A DNA stretch of 64,000 bases from Manihot esculenta. Its lineage: Eukaryota > Streptophyta > Magnoliopsida > Malpighiales > Euphorbiaceae. Position 1 is the first letter of the stretch, and every line of letters begins with the position of its first letter. A model generated the notes under the pieces. The model was not told the origin of the DNA, did not search any database, and saw only the letters and a list, made by a program, of their open reading frames with translations. Both the position numbers and the translations under genes were made by a program. Shown here in pieces: positions 46,394 to 58,026 of this stretch. The stretch lies in contig NC_035164.2 of NCBI RefSeq assembly GCF_001659605.2, forward strand, positions 24,090,665-24,154,664, given 5' to 3'.

Positions 46394-46410
46394 TGGCACC
46401 GTTACCGGGA
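46394..46410 (+). promoter_or_regulatory. Primer-binding site of X2
   Basis: TGGCACCGTTACCGGGA is a degenerate form of the Asp-tRNA PBS. Confidence 0.8.
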
Positions 46411-46440
46411 ATTTGATTTAAACTAACGTATTTTCCCTTT

Positions 46441-46847
46441 ATGACCAGGGCTGGCCATAAAGAAACTCTTCTTTACGATCTGGAGATAGAACGCACTGCC
46501 AAGAGCTTGAGGAACCAAGCCTCCAAACCATCTTTATCAGCAATAGCAATGAATCTGGTGTCTACCATTAGATCTGCCGCTGAGCCATCTGATAGAACTG
46601 CTACTATCCCTGCTGCAGAATTTATTGTACCAGCTGCTACACCTACTGTCGCACCTGCTACTGTTGCACTTGAACCAGAAATAGAAACACAGGTTGCTGT
46701 GCCCGAAACCATGGCCAAACCACCTGCTGCATATGGAGAAGTTGAAGCTGAAGCTGAAAACATGTCCATCCAGGCACCACAGCCACGGGAGAGAACAGTC
46801 CGTGAGCTAGCTATACCAGCAGGAGATCAGGCACCATTATGCATTGC
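46441..46847 (+). pseudogene. Athila-like gag, N-terminal part (X2), interrupted by solo LTR
   Basis: The frame from MTRAGHKETL to GDQAPLCIA is Ala/Thr/Pro-rich in the middle. It is interrupted after 46847 by the solo LTR. Removing that LTR and one TSD copy joins CIA to YPPLTIPFELKTGLIH in the same frame at 48268, as expected for Athila Gag. The open frame continues to 46860 only because the LTR happens to supply a few codons. Confidence 0.9.
46843..46847. repeat. Left TSD of solo LTR
   Basis: ATTGC, repeated at 48262-48266. Confidence 0.9.
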
Positions 46848-48261
46848 TGATCAAACATAATTTAGCCACATTTTTATTATCTTTATTAATGTTTAATTAC
46901 ACATTTTTTCAGCTTAATTTATGTTTTTGTGATGTTTTTGTAGAAAAGGAAGAAAATAGAAAGTTGGAGAAAAAGTGCAGAAAAAGCTGGAAAATTGATT
47001 GGGTCGAAGTGATTTGGCCAAATCACTCGCAGGAAGATAAAGCAGAAAACTAGGACTGACTTGCAGAAATGATCTGGGCAAGCGATTTGGACAAATCACT
47101 GCCCAAATCAAACTAACGTAGAGGAGGACAGTAGCGCGGAAAAAAGGAAAATTTCAAATTTCAAAAGCATTGAAGTCCTATCCTACTTCAAACACTACAA
47201 GATCAATCCTATGACAACTCCAAAAGCCACACCAAAGAAAATCCTTCACCAAAGGAATTTTATTCATTATAAAATACAAAAGCAAGGAGGAATTAAAAGA
47301 CCATCATGAAGTCCAATTCAAAGAAGGATTCCAAGTCCTAAATGAATTAGGACTCTCCACCTATAAAAGGGACAGCACCAAAACCAGCAGGCATCATCGA
47401 TTTTTCTGCAGAATTTCGGCAGCCTCACAGCAGTTTTCGTCTTCTATTTTTCTTCTTTCTCTTTTTGTGTATTTTTGTCCATCATGAATGGCTAAACACC
47501 TTCTTTTCTAGTTGAAGTTGGGAAATTTCAGTTTTGTGATGAATTGGGAGATTTAAAACTCCATTATTAAACTCCTATTTTTCAATATTTATGCAACTTG
47601 ATCTTCATGCTATTATTACTTTGTTATTAGAATCAATTAAGGCCTGTTGCTTTTAATTGCATAAGTGATAAATTGTTAGTTTAAATAATTTAAGTCCGTA
47701 ATTACTTAGATTGTTTGAACACAAGCACACTTGGTTGCATAATCTAAACTTGACCACGCGGTTGGCAAGATTAGAATTGAGTTTCTCTAAGTCTTAATGC
47801 AGTTAACAGTTGAAAAGTAAAAAACCCCAAGGACGTTCCTTGGCAACTTGTTGATTAGCGAACGTTTCCTAATCAAACTAAAACTAAGGAGGAATTTGGT
47901 TATGAGGAGCGTCTTCCACAACCTAAACTAATTTATTGAAATAAATAGGAGTATCAAAGAATCAATGATCAATTCTAAACAACTGAAATAGATCCATACT
48001 TCAACTAGAGCTTTTCTCCCATTGATTTACTCATCTTTTCAAATTATTGTTTTCTTCTACTACTTAATTTTTAAATTTCGGTTCTCTATCATCAAAAACA
48101 AACCCCCCTTTATTTTTACTTTTATTATTTAATTGCCCAAGTCATTATTAGGAAGATCATTAGTGTGAAATCCCTGTGGTTCGACCCTATTGCCACTATC
48201 TACAAATTATTTTGTTGATTGATAATAGGTTTATTTTTGATGACTTCGACAACTGCTATCA
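46848..48261 (+). repeat. Athila-like solo LTR
   Basis: A 1414-bp unit from TGATCAAACATA to ACTGCTATCA, with a perfect 5-bp TSD and no internal region, hence a solo LTR formed by recombination between the two LTRs of an earlier insertion. It contains an 18-bp perfect palindrome (47009-47026), a TATA box at 47362-47368 and an inverted repeat at 47334-47354 just upstream of it. The open frame at 46844-47053 is not taken as a gene. Confidence 0.93.
47362..47368 (+). promoter_or_regulatory. TATA box of solo LTR
   Basis: TATAAAA in CCACCTATAAAAGGGAC. It is the only strong match at a U3/R position in this LTR. Confidence 0.7.
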
Positions 48262-48266
48262 ATTGC
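48262..48266. repeat. Right TSD of solo LTR
   Basis: ATTGC, identical to 46843-46847. Confidence 0.9.
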
Positions 48267-50513
48267 CTATCCCCCATTGACAATACCCTTTGAATTAAAG
48301 ACAGGCCTGATCCATCTCCTTCCCAAATTTAGAGGCCTAGAAAATGAGGATCTCCACAAGCATTTGAAGGAATTCCACATTGTGTGCTCAACCATGAGAC
48401 TCCAAGGTATTTTAGAAGAGCATGTCTTAGAGCCTTCCCTTTTTCCCTTGATGACTATGCCAAAGATTGGCTATTCTACTTGCCACCCGGATCCATCACA
48501 TCATGGGCTGGTATGGTGAGAGCATTCTTGAGCAAATTTTTTCCAACCTCAAAAGCCATTAGCATCCATCGAGAGATAAGTGATATAAGGCAAAAGCATT
48601 CTGAAGGCTTGTATGAGTACTGGAAGAGGTTCAAAAGGTTATGCACAAGCTGCCCTCAACATGATATTTCTGACAAATCTCTCATCGAATATTTCTATGG
48701 AGGTCTGCTACCTTCGGAAAAAAAATTTATTGACGCAGCATGTGGAGGATCAATTGAAGACAAGTCACCTCAAGCCATAAGGGATTTAATTTCCACCATG
48801 GCAACAGCCTCACAGCAATTTGGAGACCAAGAACAGCCACCAAGAAGGGTGAATGAGGTGAGTACATCCACTTTGGCATCCCAAATCTCTGATCTCACCA
48901 ATGCTGTCCGTAGCCTTGTTGTGGGTCAAGCCCAACAAGCTCAGCAAATTCAGCAACCTAAGCCATGTGGAATATGTGCAAACATAAACCACCCAACTGA
49001 TCTATGTCCTTCCTTTCAAGAAGAGGACCAGCAAGTCAATGCAGTTGGAGGATTTAATGGGCAAAGAAGGTATGATCCCTATTCTAATACCTACAACCCA
49101 AGTTGGAGGGACCACCTAAATTTCAGTTACGCAAGGGCCAATCAATATCCAAGTTATCAACAAAGAAATCCAGCCCAAATAACATCGTAAAAGCCCAACA
49201 CATCCCTTGAAGAAATTGTGAAGTCCTTAACAAATACGGTGCAAAACCTTGAGCAGCAAATGAGTCAAATGACCACTTCAATGAGTAAACTTGAATCACA
49301 AGGAAAGCTATTCTCCCAAACTGAAATCAATCCAAGACAGAATGCTAGTGCCATCACATTAAGGAGTGGGAAAGAGCTTCAAGACAGCAGGACTGAGCAA
49401 CGATCTACCTAGACACAAAAACCAGGTGCTGAGGAGAATCTTCCAGAAAATGATTCAGAGGTTGATCTGCCCAAAGCAACGACCCAGGCAGAATCCAGCT
49501 CCAAGTAGACCAAGACAGACCAGCAACCAGTGGAGAAATTTAAGGTACCTCCCCCCTTCCCAAGAAGATTTGTAAGATCTCAAAAAGAAAAAGAGGAAAG
49601 AGAAATACTTGAGACACTCCGCAAGGTGGAAATCAACATATCTCTACTAGATGTTGTCAAACAAATACCAAGATATGCTAAATTTCTCAAAGAGCTATGC
49701 ACCAACCGAAGGAAACTTGCTGAACGTGAAAAGGTAAGTGTGGGGGAGTGTGTCTCAGCCGTCATTCAAAGAAAACTTCCAACCAAATGCAAGGATAGAG
49801 GAATGTTTGTTGTTTCATGCAAGATAGGCAACATGGGGATAAAGAAGGCCATGTGTGACCTTGGGGCATCAATCAACGTTATGCCACTTTCCATCTTTAA
49901 CTTATTGAATGCAGGTACACTCAAGGGCACCAGCATAGTGATCCAGTTGGCCGACCGATCTGTTGTCTACCCGAAAGGAGTCCTAGAAGATGTGTTAGTA
50001 CAAGTGGATCAGCTAGTCTTCCTAGCAGACTTTTATATAATTGACATGGAGGAAGAAGACATCCTACTCGGACGACCATTCTTGAGCACGGCTAGAACCA
50101 AAATTGATGTGCATGATGGCACACTGACTATGGAATTTGAAGGGGAAGTAATCAAGTTTAATGTTTATGATGCCATGAAATTCTCCAATGATGTGTCTCC
50201 TATTTATGGCCTTGATATTATTGATGATTTAAGTCAAGAAATCTTTGAGTTTGATCAAGATAACTTAATTAATGCTGGTTTATGCAGGCAAGAAGACATG
50301 GACAGCAGCAGCACCAAGACAAATGCAGGGGAGACAACATGTTGTACCTTACTAGTTGCGGATGATTTGACCAAATCATCAGAACAGGCAGATCCTGACT
50401 TGCCCAAATCACCAGAGCAGACATACATGACTAAGAGTGATTTGACCAGATCACCAGAACAAGCATCAGACAATCTGCCCAAATCAGTGAACAAACAGCA
50501 AGCACCAGATTAG
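48262..50513 (+). pseudogene. Athila-like gag core and aspartic protease (X2), broken
   Basis: The continuation of the gag at 46441 reads LIHLLPKFRGLENEDLHKHL in one frame, then shifts by one nucleotide near 48427 into the frame DDYAKDWLFYLPPGSI...YGGLLPSEKKFIDAACGG (capsid region). A cysteine-rich CGICANINHPTDLC knuckle-like motif follows at about 48966. In-frame stops are TAA 49188-49190, TAG 49410-49412 and TAG 49506-49508. From 49530 an open frame of 327 codons holds the protease (CDLGASINVMP near 49857, DILLGRPFL near 50061), then a linker with repeated SDL-type TKSPEQ words to TAG 50511-50513. Known family: Athila/Tat Ty3 elements. Non-functional. Confidence 0.88.
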
Positions 50514-50735
50514 ACAGCAACTGCACCAGATCTGAAACCTTTACCAGGGCACCTCAAATATGCATACTTGGAGGCTGAAAAAACACTACCAGTCATAGTG
50601 TCTAATCAGCTAAGCCAACAAGAAGAAGAAAGTCTCCTAGAGGTATTGAGAAAACACAAGAGAGCAATAGGGTGGACCTTGGAGGACATAAAGGGCATCT
50701 CACCATCAACGTGCATGCACTGAATACTTATGGAA
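50514..50735 (+). pseudogene. Athila-like RT N-terminal stub (X2)
   Basis: The same frame after the stop reads LPGHLKYAYLEAEKTLPVIV and IGWTLEDIKGISPSTCMH, the conserved start of the Athila RT domain, with one more stop (TGA) right after CMH. Then homology ends and LTR sequence starts. The remainder of RT, RNase H, integrase and any env-like frame are absent. Confidence 0.85.
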
Positions 50736-50750
50736 GAGGAGTGCAATTTG

Positions 50751-51444
50751 TTAAACTTCTATTTTTCAATATTATGCAACTTGTTCTTCATGCTATTATT
50801 GCTTTGCTATTAGAATCAATTAAGGCCTGTTGCTTTTAATTGCATGAGTAATATATTGTTAGTTTGAATAATTTGGGTTTGTAATTGCTTAGATTATTTG
50901 AACACAAGTACAATTGGTTGCATGATCTAAACTTGACCACGTGGTTGGCAAGGTTAGAATTAGGTTTCTCCAAGTCTTAATGCAGTTAACAGTTGAAAAG
51001 TAAAAAACCCCAAGAACGTTCCTTGGCAACTTGTTAACTAGTGTGTGATTAGCGAATATTTCCTAATCGAACTAAAACTAAAGAGGAATTTGGTTGTGAG
51101 AAGCGTCTTCCACATCCTAAACTAATTTATTGAAATAAATAGGAGTATCAAAGAATCAATGATCAATTCTAAAACTGAAATAGATCTATGTTTCAACTAG
51201 ATTCATTCTCCCATTGGTTTACTCATCTTTTTAATTACTGCTTTCTCTTACTAAGTTTTAATTTTAGTTCACTATCGTTAAAACAAAACCCTCTCTTTTT
51301 ATTTTTGTTACTTATTTGCCCAAGTCATTATTAGGAAGATCCTTAGTGTCAAATTCCTGTGATTCGACCCTATTGCCACTATCTACAAGTTATTTTGTTG
51401 ATTGATAATAGGTTTATTTTTTACGGTTTTGACAACCGCTATCA
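50751..51444 (+). repeat. Athila-like LTR 3' fragment (X2 3' LTR)
   Basis: It matches the solo LTR from TTAAACTCCTATTTTTC (near 47565) to its end (GACAACCGCTATCA at 51444). A deletion removed about half of the LTR together with most of pol. GTTTA at 51445-51449 would be the right TSD. Confidence 0.85.
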
Positions 51445-51500
51445 GTTTATGAGCAACAAATGGGGATATTAATTACACTGATAAACCATCCACTGAAAGG

Positions 51501-51620
51501 TTAAGTCATACCACTTTTGACATTCGGAATATTTGGGTAGTTAAGTCATACCACTTTTAACATTCAGAATATTTGGGTAGTTAAGTCATACCACTTTTGA
51601 CATTCGGAATATTTTGGTAG
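51501..51620. repeat. 40-bp tandem repeat, 3 copies
   Basis: Exact period 40 (starts 51501, 51541, 51581), each beginning TTAAGTCATACCACTTTT. Copy 2 differs from copy 1 at two positions and copy 3 at one. Confidence 0.95.
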
Positions 51621-53340
51621 TCTTGATATGTTGCTAGATAATGTTTTTGACCTTTAAATTAATGGATTAGTTAATTATATTTGTTGCCAATATATTTGGA
51701 ATTTAATGGGTCACACACATAAAGAATTGCACGGAAAAATAAAATGAAAAGTTAAACCAAGTAAGATTTGATTGCATATAAATTGACATTGAGATAAAAT
51801 TGTATTTGAAAGAACTACGATTTTGATCTAATTAATTAAGTAGAGACTTAATTAAAATCATCTAAGATTTATATGGGTTGCTTATTAAAGTTTTGGATCA
51901 TAATTGTAATTTATTTATTTAATTAGTTAAATAAATAAATAAAGATTATTATACTAAAACCCTAGGTTTTAGTATAAAAAGACATCTTATAAAAACTTGA
52001 AAAATACACTTATGAAAAAACCTTTTGAGAGCCTCCAGAATTTATAGAAAAGGCAGAGAGGTAGCACTCAAGACCTCTCCCCTTCTCAATCCCTTAGAAT
52101 TTTTTTAAGGTTTTTCGATTGCTATTCTATGTGGATATCATTAGAAATCGGACATTTAAACGGTTTGTGATTTGCAACAATCCAACCAAAGTGATTGATC
52201 TCGTCTTTTACTGCAAGAAAAATAAAAGATATTTATTTTCTCTTTAATTATTATTGCTTTCGTCGTTTAAACTTAATTCATGTTGGAAAAAAATTTTATT
52301 TTTCTATTTCTTTCATTGCGTTCAATTTAATTAAAGTTCAACAATTTATTATATTAAAATACATACACATTTGAAGTAGCGAAGAGTCAACGATCTCAAC
52401 GATAAGAATCACGTCAACGTTCCAACATACTTAAAATTAATTTTAAGAGTTAAAAAAGATTTTATATGGCATGAAAATAGTAAAAGTATAATAAAAAATA
52501 AAATAAAAATAATAAAATAAAAAAAGTAAAAAGAGAAAAATTAAAAAATAAAAAATAAGATAAGGTATTTTGGGCTTTTTCCTCCTTCCTAGACTTTCCC
52601 AAACAAACAAAAGGACCAATTAGATGTTTAAATTAATGTGGTAGAGATAAAGGAAGAGTGGAGGCCGAATTTGGGCATTTTTAGGCTTAGGGTGGCAATT
52701 TTATAAATTTTGGCTCTTAGAAAAATTTAAAAATAATTTAGTTAGAGAGTAGTGATACTAAAAAATAAATAAAAGTCAGCCTTTTTTGGAGTAAGATTAT
52801 CGACACCCCTAGAGGGAGAAAGAGATTTTCTTCATTTTTTGTTTCTATGCCTATTTACACTTATTTTCTCATCTAAAAAACTCTAATTAGCAATTCTAGT
52901 TCACTCATCCAGATTTAGGTAGCCGACCTTTTCCCTCCTTGCCCTTTAAAATTTCTAAATTCATGAAAATTCAATAAGCTTTCCTTCTTCTTCCCAAGCA
53001 GCCAACCACTTCCTTTAATTTTTCTCAAAATAATCTATTGAAATAAATAATTTTATAATATAAAAATATTTTTATATTATAACAGTAATTTGTTTTAATT
53101 TTTTTAACAGTTGATTAACGGTAAATTTGATAAAAAAATTATTTTATTAATAAAATAAAATTTTAGAGTTTAAATTATCTACGGCTAAAAAAAATGATTT
53201 AAATTATGAGTTTTTCTGGAAACTATACTATAAATTACACCATGTTTTCCTCTTGTTTTTGGCATAATTCCTTTCTCTCTCTCTTTTTTTTTCATCATTT
53301 GGTGCATTTTTCTCAATATTAAATTGAATATTGGAATTGC
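51621..53340. other. AT-rich sequence, no gene recognised
   Basis: There is no ORF of note. The part around 51890-52430 (TAAAACCCTAGGTTTTAG palindrome at 51955-51972, TATAAAAAG nearby, CCTCCAGAAT further on) has the flavour of an LTR promoter region, but I find no partner copy, PBS or TSD. 52440-52560 is an A-rich low-complexity tract. Confidence 0.5.
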
Positions 53341-53359
53341 CATAAAAGAAAATTATATT

Positions 53360-53830
53360 TTAATGTAAATACTAAATTATTACAATATGCAATATGACGT
53401 TTGAATCCCTCATCTTTAATTTATTATTATGAAATCTCTCAATCTTTATCAGTATTGCATAAAAATCTCTATCTGTAAAAATAATATATAAAAATCCCTG
53501 ATCTTTATGAAGGTTTCAAAAAAATCCTTAAGATCATTTTTAATTTATTTGTTCAAGAAAATTGATATGTAAAAATATCGCTGTACAAAAAAATAAAAAA
53601 ATAAAAATTAAATATATGCAAAAGGAGAAGATATTGTTAATATTTTAAGTGGTTTAAATTTTTTAATTTTGAACCGCTATGTATAATTTCTGGCAAATAT
53701 ATGAACGCAAAATATTTTAAGGGATTTTAATATAATATTTTTAAAGATCGAAAGATTTTGTGATAAGAAATTGAAAATGTGGGAGTGAAGTGCAATAATC
53801 TATAAAATTGAGGATGATAGTAAAGTCAAC
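53360..53830. mobile_element. Diverged inverted-repeat (MITE-like) element
   Basis: The left arm (about 53375-53460, with TTGAATCCCTCATCTTTAAT and AAATCTCTCAATCTTT) is similar to the reverse complement of the right arm (about 53745-53830, with GATCGAAAGATTTTGTGAT and AAAATTGAGGATGATAG). Exact termini and TSD were not determined. Confidence 0.5.
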
Positions 53831-53854
53831 CGCTTTCAATTGGAACTCAGTTTG

Positions 53855-53855
<1 letters not shown>

Positions 53856-53892
<37 letters not shown>
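53856..53892. repeat. (TG)n(TA)n microsatellite
   Basis: A short GT/TG tract runs directly into about 13 TA units. Confidence 0.95.
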
Positions 53893-53895
53893 ATA

Positions 53896-54375
53896 AGATT
53901 TTGGCTTAAAAAGACTAAATTTTGTAATTTTTTATATTTATAATTAAAATTTATAATTAATTTGTAATTGTAGTAATTTTTTAAATTAAATTTAATTAAA
54001 TTTAAATTAATTTATATAAAATATTGCATTTCATTATTTTTATCACATAAATAATTTAATTAACTTATAAGTTAAATTTTGATTAACATTTTAAATTCTT
54101 AATTATCTGAAATTTTTAGTTTATATAATTAAAATATCTAAATTTTTATTGCTTAAATAAAAATTTTACTTAAAAATTTAAAATAATTAGAGATTTAAAA
54201 TTTTAATTAAAATTTAATTCAAGTTAATAAAATTATTTATATATTAAAAATAATGAAATTTGATATTTTATGTAAATCATTTTAAATACAATTAAAATTA
54301 ATTTAAAAAATTACTATAATTATAATAAATTTAAAAATAAATGTTTTTAATCTAAAATTTAAAAAAAATTGTAGG
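53896..54375. mobile_element. Long AT-rich foldback element
   Basis: The left arm (about 53945-54130) and the reverse complement of the right arm (about 54160-54335) share long collinear similarity, for example GTAATTTTTTAAATTAA, CATAAAATAT/TATAAAATAT, TTTCATTATTTTTA, ATAAATAATTT and ATTAACTT in the same order. The arms are roughly 180 nt with a short loop, so a transcript would fold into one long hairpin. No protein is encoded. MITE identity is inferred; the ends are uncertain. Confidence 0.6.
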
Positions 54376-54649
54376 TAAAAAGGCCATAAAGTTATTGTCC
54401 TTTTGGCCAATTGGCTTATATAATGTTGCATTTTGGGATTCTATTTCTAAATACATACTCATGTTTGGTATTTCATTTATCAATTTTGAATAATTGTCTT
54501 CTTTGTAATTTAATACATCTTTTTCAAAAGAAAAAACAAAAAAAAAAACCAAGACATGATACACATCATAAATATTTAGTAGTTATTTACAAAATAATAT
54601 CAAACTTCATAGATTAGCCTGATTTAGAGCCTATTGGCATTATGGTTCG

Positions 54650-55101
54650 TAGGGGTGAGCAGTATTCGGTTCAAACAAAAAAAATCGACCGAACCGAACT
54701 GATTTGAAAAATTTAGTTCGGTTTTTTATACATTTTGGTTCGGTTCGATTTTTAATTTCAAAAATTTTGGTTATTTCGGTTCGATTCGGTTTTGATCAGA
54801 AAAAACCGAACCGAACCGATTAGTAATAATAATATGTTTTTTCAATAATATAGAGAAATTAAATCATACTAAATTTAAAATATTTTAATTAAATTTTAAA
54901 ATATTAAAAATAAAGTATAAAAAATAAAAAAATTATTAAAAATCGAAACCGATCAAACCAAACCGAATCAGACCGGTTCAGTTCGATTCGATTTCTGATC
55001 AAAATCGATTCGATTTGGTTTTTATAAACACTAAAATTTTGGTTTTCGGTTTATTCGGTTCGGTTCGATTTTGAACCGAACCGACCGAATGCTCACCCCG
55101 A
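54650..55101. mobile_element. hAT-like MITE
   Basis: A 452-bp element with terminal inverted repeats TAGGGGTGAGCA and TGCTCACCCCGA (one mismatch), flanked by an 8-bp duplication ATGGTTCG / ATGGTTCA (54642-54649 and 55102-55109, one mismatch). The interior is rich in CGGTTCGGTT and AACCGAACCG words that pair with each other. The 8-bp TSD and TAGGGGTG termini are typical of hAT derivatives. Confidence 0.75.
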
Positions 55102-55109
55102 ATGGTTCA

Positions 55110-57330
55110 GAATAAAAAGTGTATTTTTAGAAAAAAAAAATAGATTGCATAAAGCGAAAACCTGTTTGGAAAAAATTATTTTATTATTTTGTATTTTTTT
55201 AATATATTACTCAGTAATTTAAATTTATATCGGATAATTTTATTAAAAGGTCAAAATATATGATTTCAAATTTTAAAATTACTCTATGTTCGGAGTACGA
55301 ATTTAAAATTTTTAATTAAAAAAATTTTAATTTTATCAGAATTTAGCCATACTCATAATTTAGCATTTTATTTTTTAAATTTTAATAAGATTTTGTATTA
55401 TACGAGGCATATTTGGTTGTAAAATAACTTATATCTGGAATTCTGCGAAGGATATTTTAAATTTTTAAGAATAATAATTTATTTTTTAATAATTAATTGT
55501 AGTATAAAAAATACTGGTAAATTTATATATAATGATATTAATAAAATTTCTCAATTTTAGAAATATTTTTTTTTTGAAAAAAAGTTATTTTTTTATAAAA
55601 TAACTTCATTTTTTTATAACATAATTAGGTGAAGAGAAATAATTCACTTTTTCTCTATCAGAGAAAGAAATACTTTTAATTTTTCAAAAAATCAAATAAA
55701 AATACCAACTAAACTGAGACAATTTTAATACTTTTTAAAAATCTAAATTTTTTTAATTGAATTACCCAACTAAATAAAAGGCAAAAAAATTTCAATGCTA
55801 ATATTGAATTGTATAAATATTGGTAGATTTTTACTGAAATTTATATTTAATTAATTAAACACTTGAAATGAATTTTTTTATTTGAATATGATAAATGATC
55901 ATTATTAAAATAAATTATTTTCCTACTATTGGAAAATGATATCTTTTAATATTAATTATTAATCATTTTAAATATAAATATTATTAAGCTCATATGTATC
56001 AATAAAAAAATATTTTACATTTTTTATATCAATTTACGCTACTATAAAAATAAGTCTAAGCCAACAGATAAACTATTACTTTAACTGTAATCATAAATAA
56101 ATAGTAACATACAGTAATTTATTTATTTTTGATAGTGGATGAAAAATACAACTAAAATTATAATTTTATTTAATATAAAATTTTTTTTATTAAAATATAT
56201 TATTACATAAAGTTAAAAAAATAAATTTTCTTTATAACAATTTTAATATAACAGTCTAACTAAAATTATCTAAACAAATTTTTGAATCCATTTTCATTTG
56301 TTTCAAAATAATTAATCCAAATTATTTAGTAGTTTTGTATAGTTATTATATTTAATTTCATTTTTTTATAAACGAACGATATTAGACGTTTTACTCTCCC
56401 CTGCTAAATTTTTAGATATTCTCATCGCAGTTGAATCGGATATAATTGTTAACTCAATTTTTTGATTCAGGTTATTCTAATACTAATTATAACAGTACAA
56501 TTTAAACAGATTCAAATAACTTTATACCCTTCATTTAATTCAAAATAATTAAATCATGTTATTTAAAATTATTCCGTAAACAGACGATGTGATATTTTTA
56601 TAAACAAACCATGATATAGGACATTTCATTTAAATTACCGTTAAATGGTTATCTTAAAAGTATTAAGAAAATAATTTCACAGTGATTGCTAAATTTTCAT
56701 TGCCTAAATGCCGTAAGTATTATATTGATTAATTTAATAAAATAATATATTCATAATAATATATATAGAGAACTGTTTTTTAAATTTAAATAATCAAATT
56801 AATAATAAATATATTATATATTTTAATTGAAAACTTAATAAATACAAAATGTTAAAATACAATGATTTATTAATTAATAATCGTGTATTAGATGTACAAG
56901 AAAGAGAGAGAGTGCTTGTATATAAAGAGGGCTTAATTACCTAGAATCTGTTAACAGTTTACACTTATTTTTTTAAAAAAGAACAAAAATTGAAGTGGAG
57001 AGATTTTATTAAAATAAATCAAAATTAAGTAATAATCTTCGAATTTTGGATTGATCTGTTAGTAGTATGTCTTAAAGTATACTATAGTGTTGTGTCTTAT
57101 GAATAATAATAGTTTTCAAAATGAGTTTAATAAATTTTTTAATAATTTAATAAGCTTAGATTATAAAAAATAGTCCATCAATAAGAACTTCGATTCATAT
57201 GGAGTTGAGAATATAATGACGGTAAATTCATCTGCGGTTGAAGATGCTGTATTAGATGTAATTCATCCAGCTACATTGTTATCTCTTTCTATTTTTATAA
57301 ATTAATATGTGATGCTAATAAGTGTAGAGC
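55110..57330. other. AT-rich sequence, nothing recognised
   Basis: Extremely A/T-rich with no ORF, RNA gene or clear repeat pair that I could identify by eye. It may contain further decayed MITEs. Confidence 0.5.
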
Positions 57331-57380
57331 GGTATCAGAGCTAGGTCCGACCATATGAACCTAGGGCTCTGATACCACTC
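57331..57380. repeat. Inverted repeat made of PBS/leader sequence beside the E LTR
   Basis: GGTATCAGAGCTAGGT (57331-57346) faces ACCTAGGGCTCTGATACC (57359-57376) across 12 nt; the arms match except for a two-base gap. The right part (57343-57380) is E leader sequence, including a PBS at 57366-57377 on the - strand, and is attached to the wrong side of E's 3' LTR. Confidence 0.8.
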
Positions 57381-58026
57381 TGTAACGACCCGGAAATCCG
57401 ACCCGTTATCGGCGCTAGGATCCAGATCGGCTTAAGGCCGCCGGGACCCGTAGCAAGCCTACATACCTCCTGTAAACCTGTGGAATCCCATACATAACAA
57501 CATATACATGATCTGTAAAAATTTTTCTTTTCTCTTATCCAAGCAAAACCTGTGCATGCACAAAATCATACATAAACCCCACACTGGAGTCCTCATCAAA
57601 TACTCCAATGGGGTATCATCATCATACATATCAGCTTGGATAATCATGTTCATTAACATCATTACTCATTAAACACTCTGTACGTAATGGGGATTCACAC
57701 ACCTCTAGGTCAAGCACTACTATAATCCTCAATACATCATCAAATCATTCGTTACATTACATGGTCATAAATACTCATTACATCATGTTCATGTCCACTA
57801 CTATCTATTACAACATACATGACTTGACTTCACTCTAGCCGACTTCCTGATCTATCCTGTACCTGCAACTCTGGGGATAAAGGGAGTGGGGTGAGCTACT
57901 AGAGCCCAGTGAGCAGAATAATAAAACATCAATTTAAATCATGCTTTCATGTATGCGCCATAACACAAACATTTCACAACAAGGATGAACTTGTCACCAT
58001 TTAGCCCCTACCTTTCTTACTTATAC

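Noticed and set aside
46473..46769. Reverse-strand frame of 98 codons over Athila gag
   Set aside because: It is a shadow of the Ala/Thr-rich gag frame on the other strand.
48966..49010. Intact zinc knuckle in Athila gag
   Set aside because: The Cys/His spacing (CGICANINHPTDLC) is knuckle-like, but the surrounding frame has a frameshift and several stops, so it was annotated only as part of the pseudogene.
50514..51444. env-like gene, as in some Athila elements
   Set aside because: The sequence goes directly from the RT stub into LTR; there is no room for integrase or env.
51890..52430. Possible solo copia-type LTR
   Set aside because: Promoter-like words and an inverted CCCTAGG motif are visible, but no TG...CA ends with TSD, PBS or second copy could be found.
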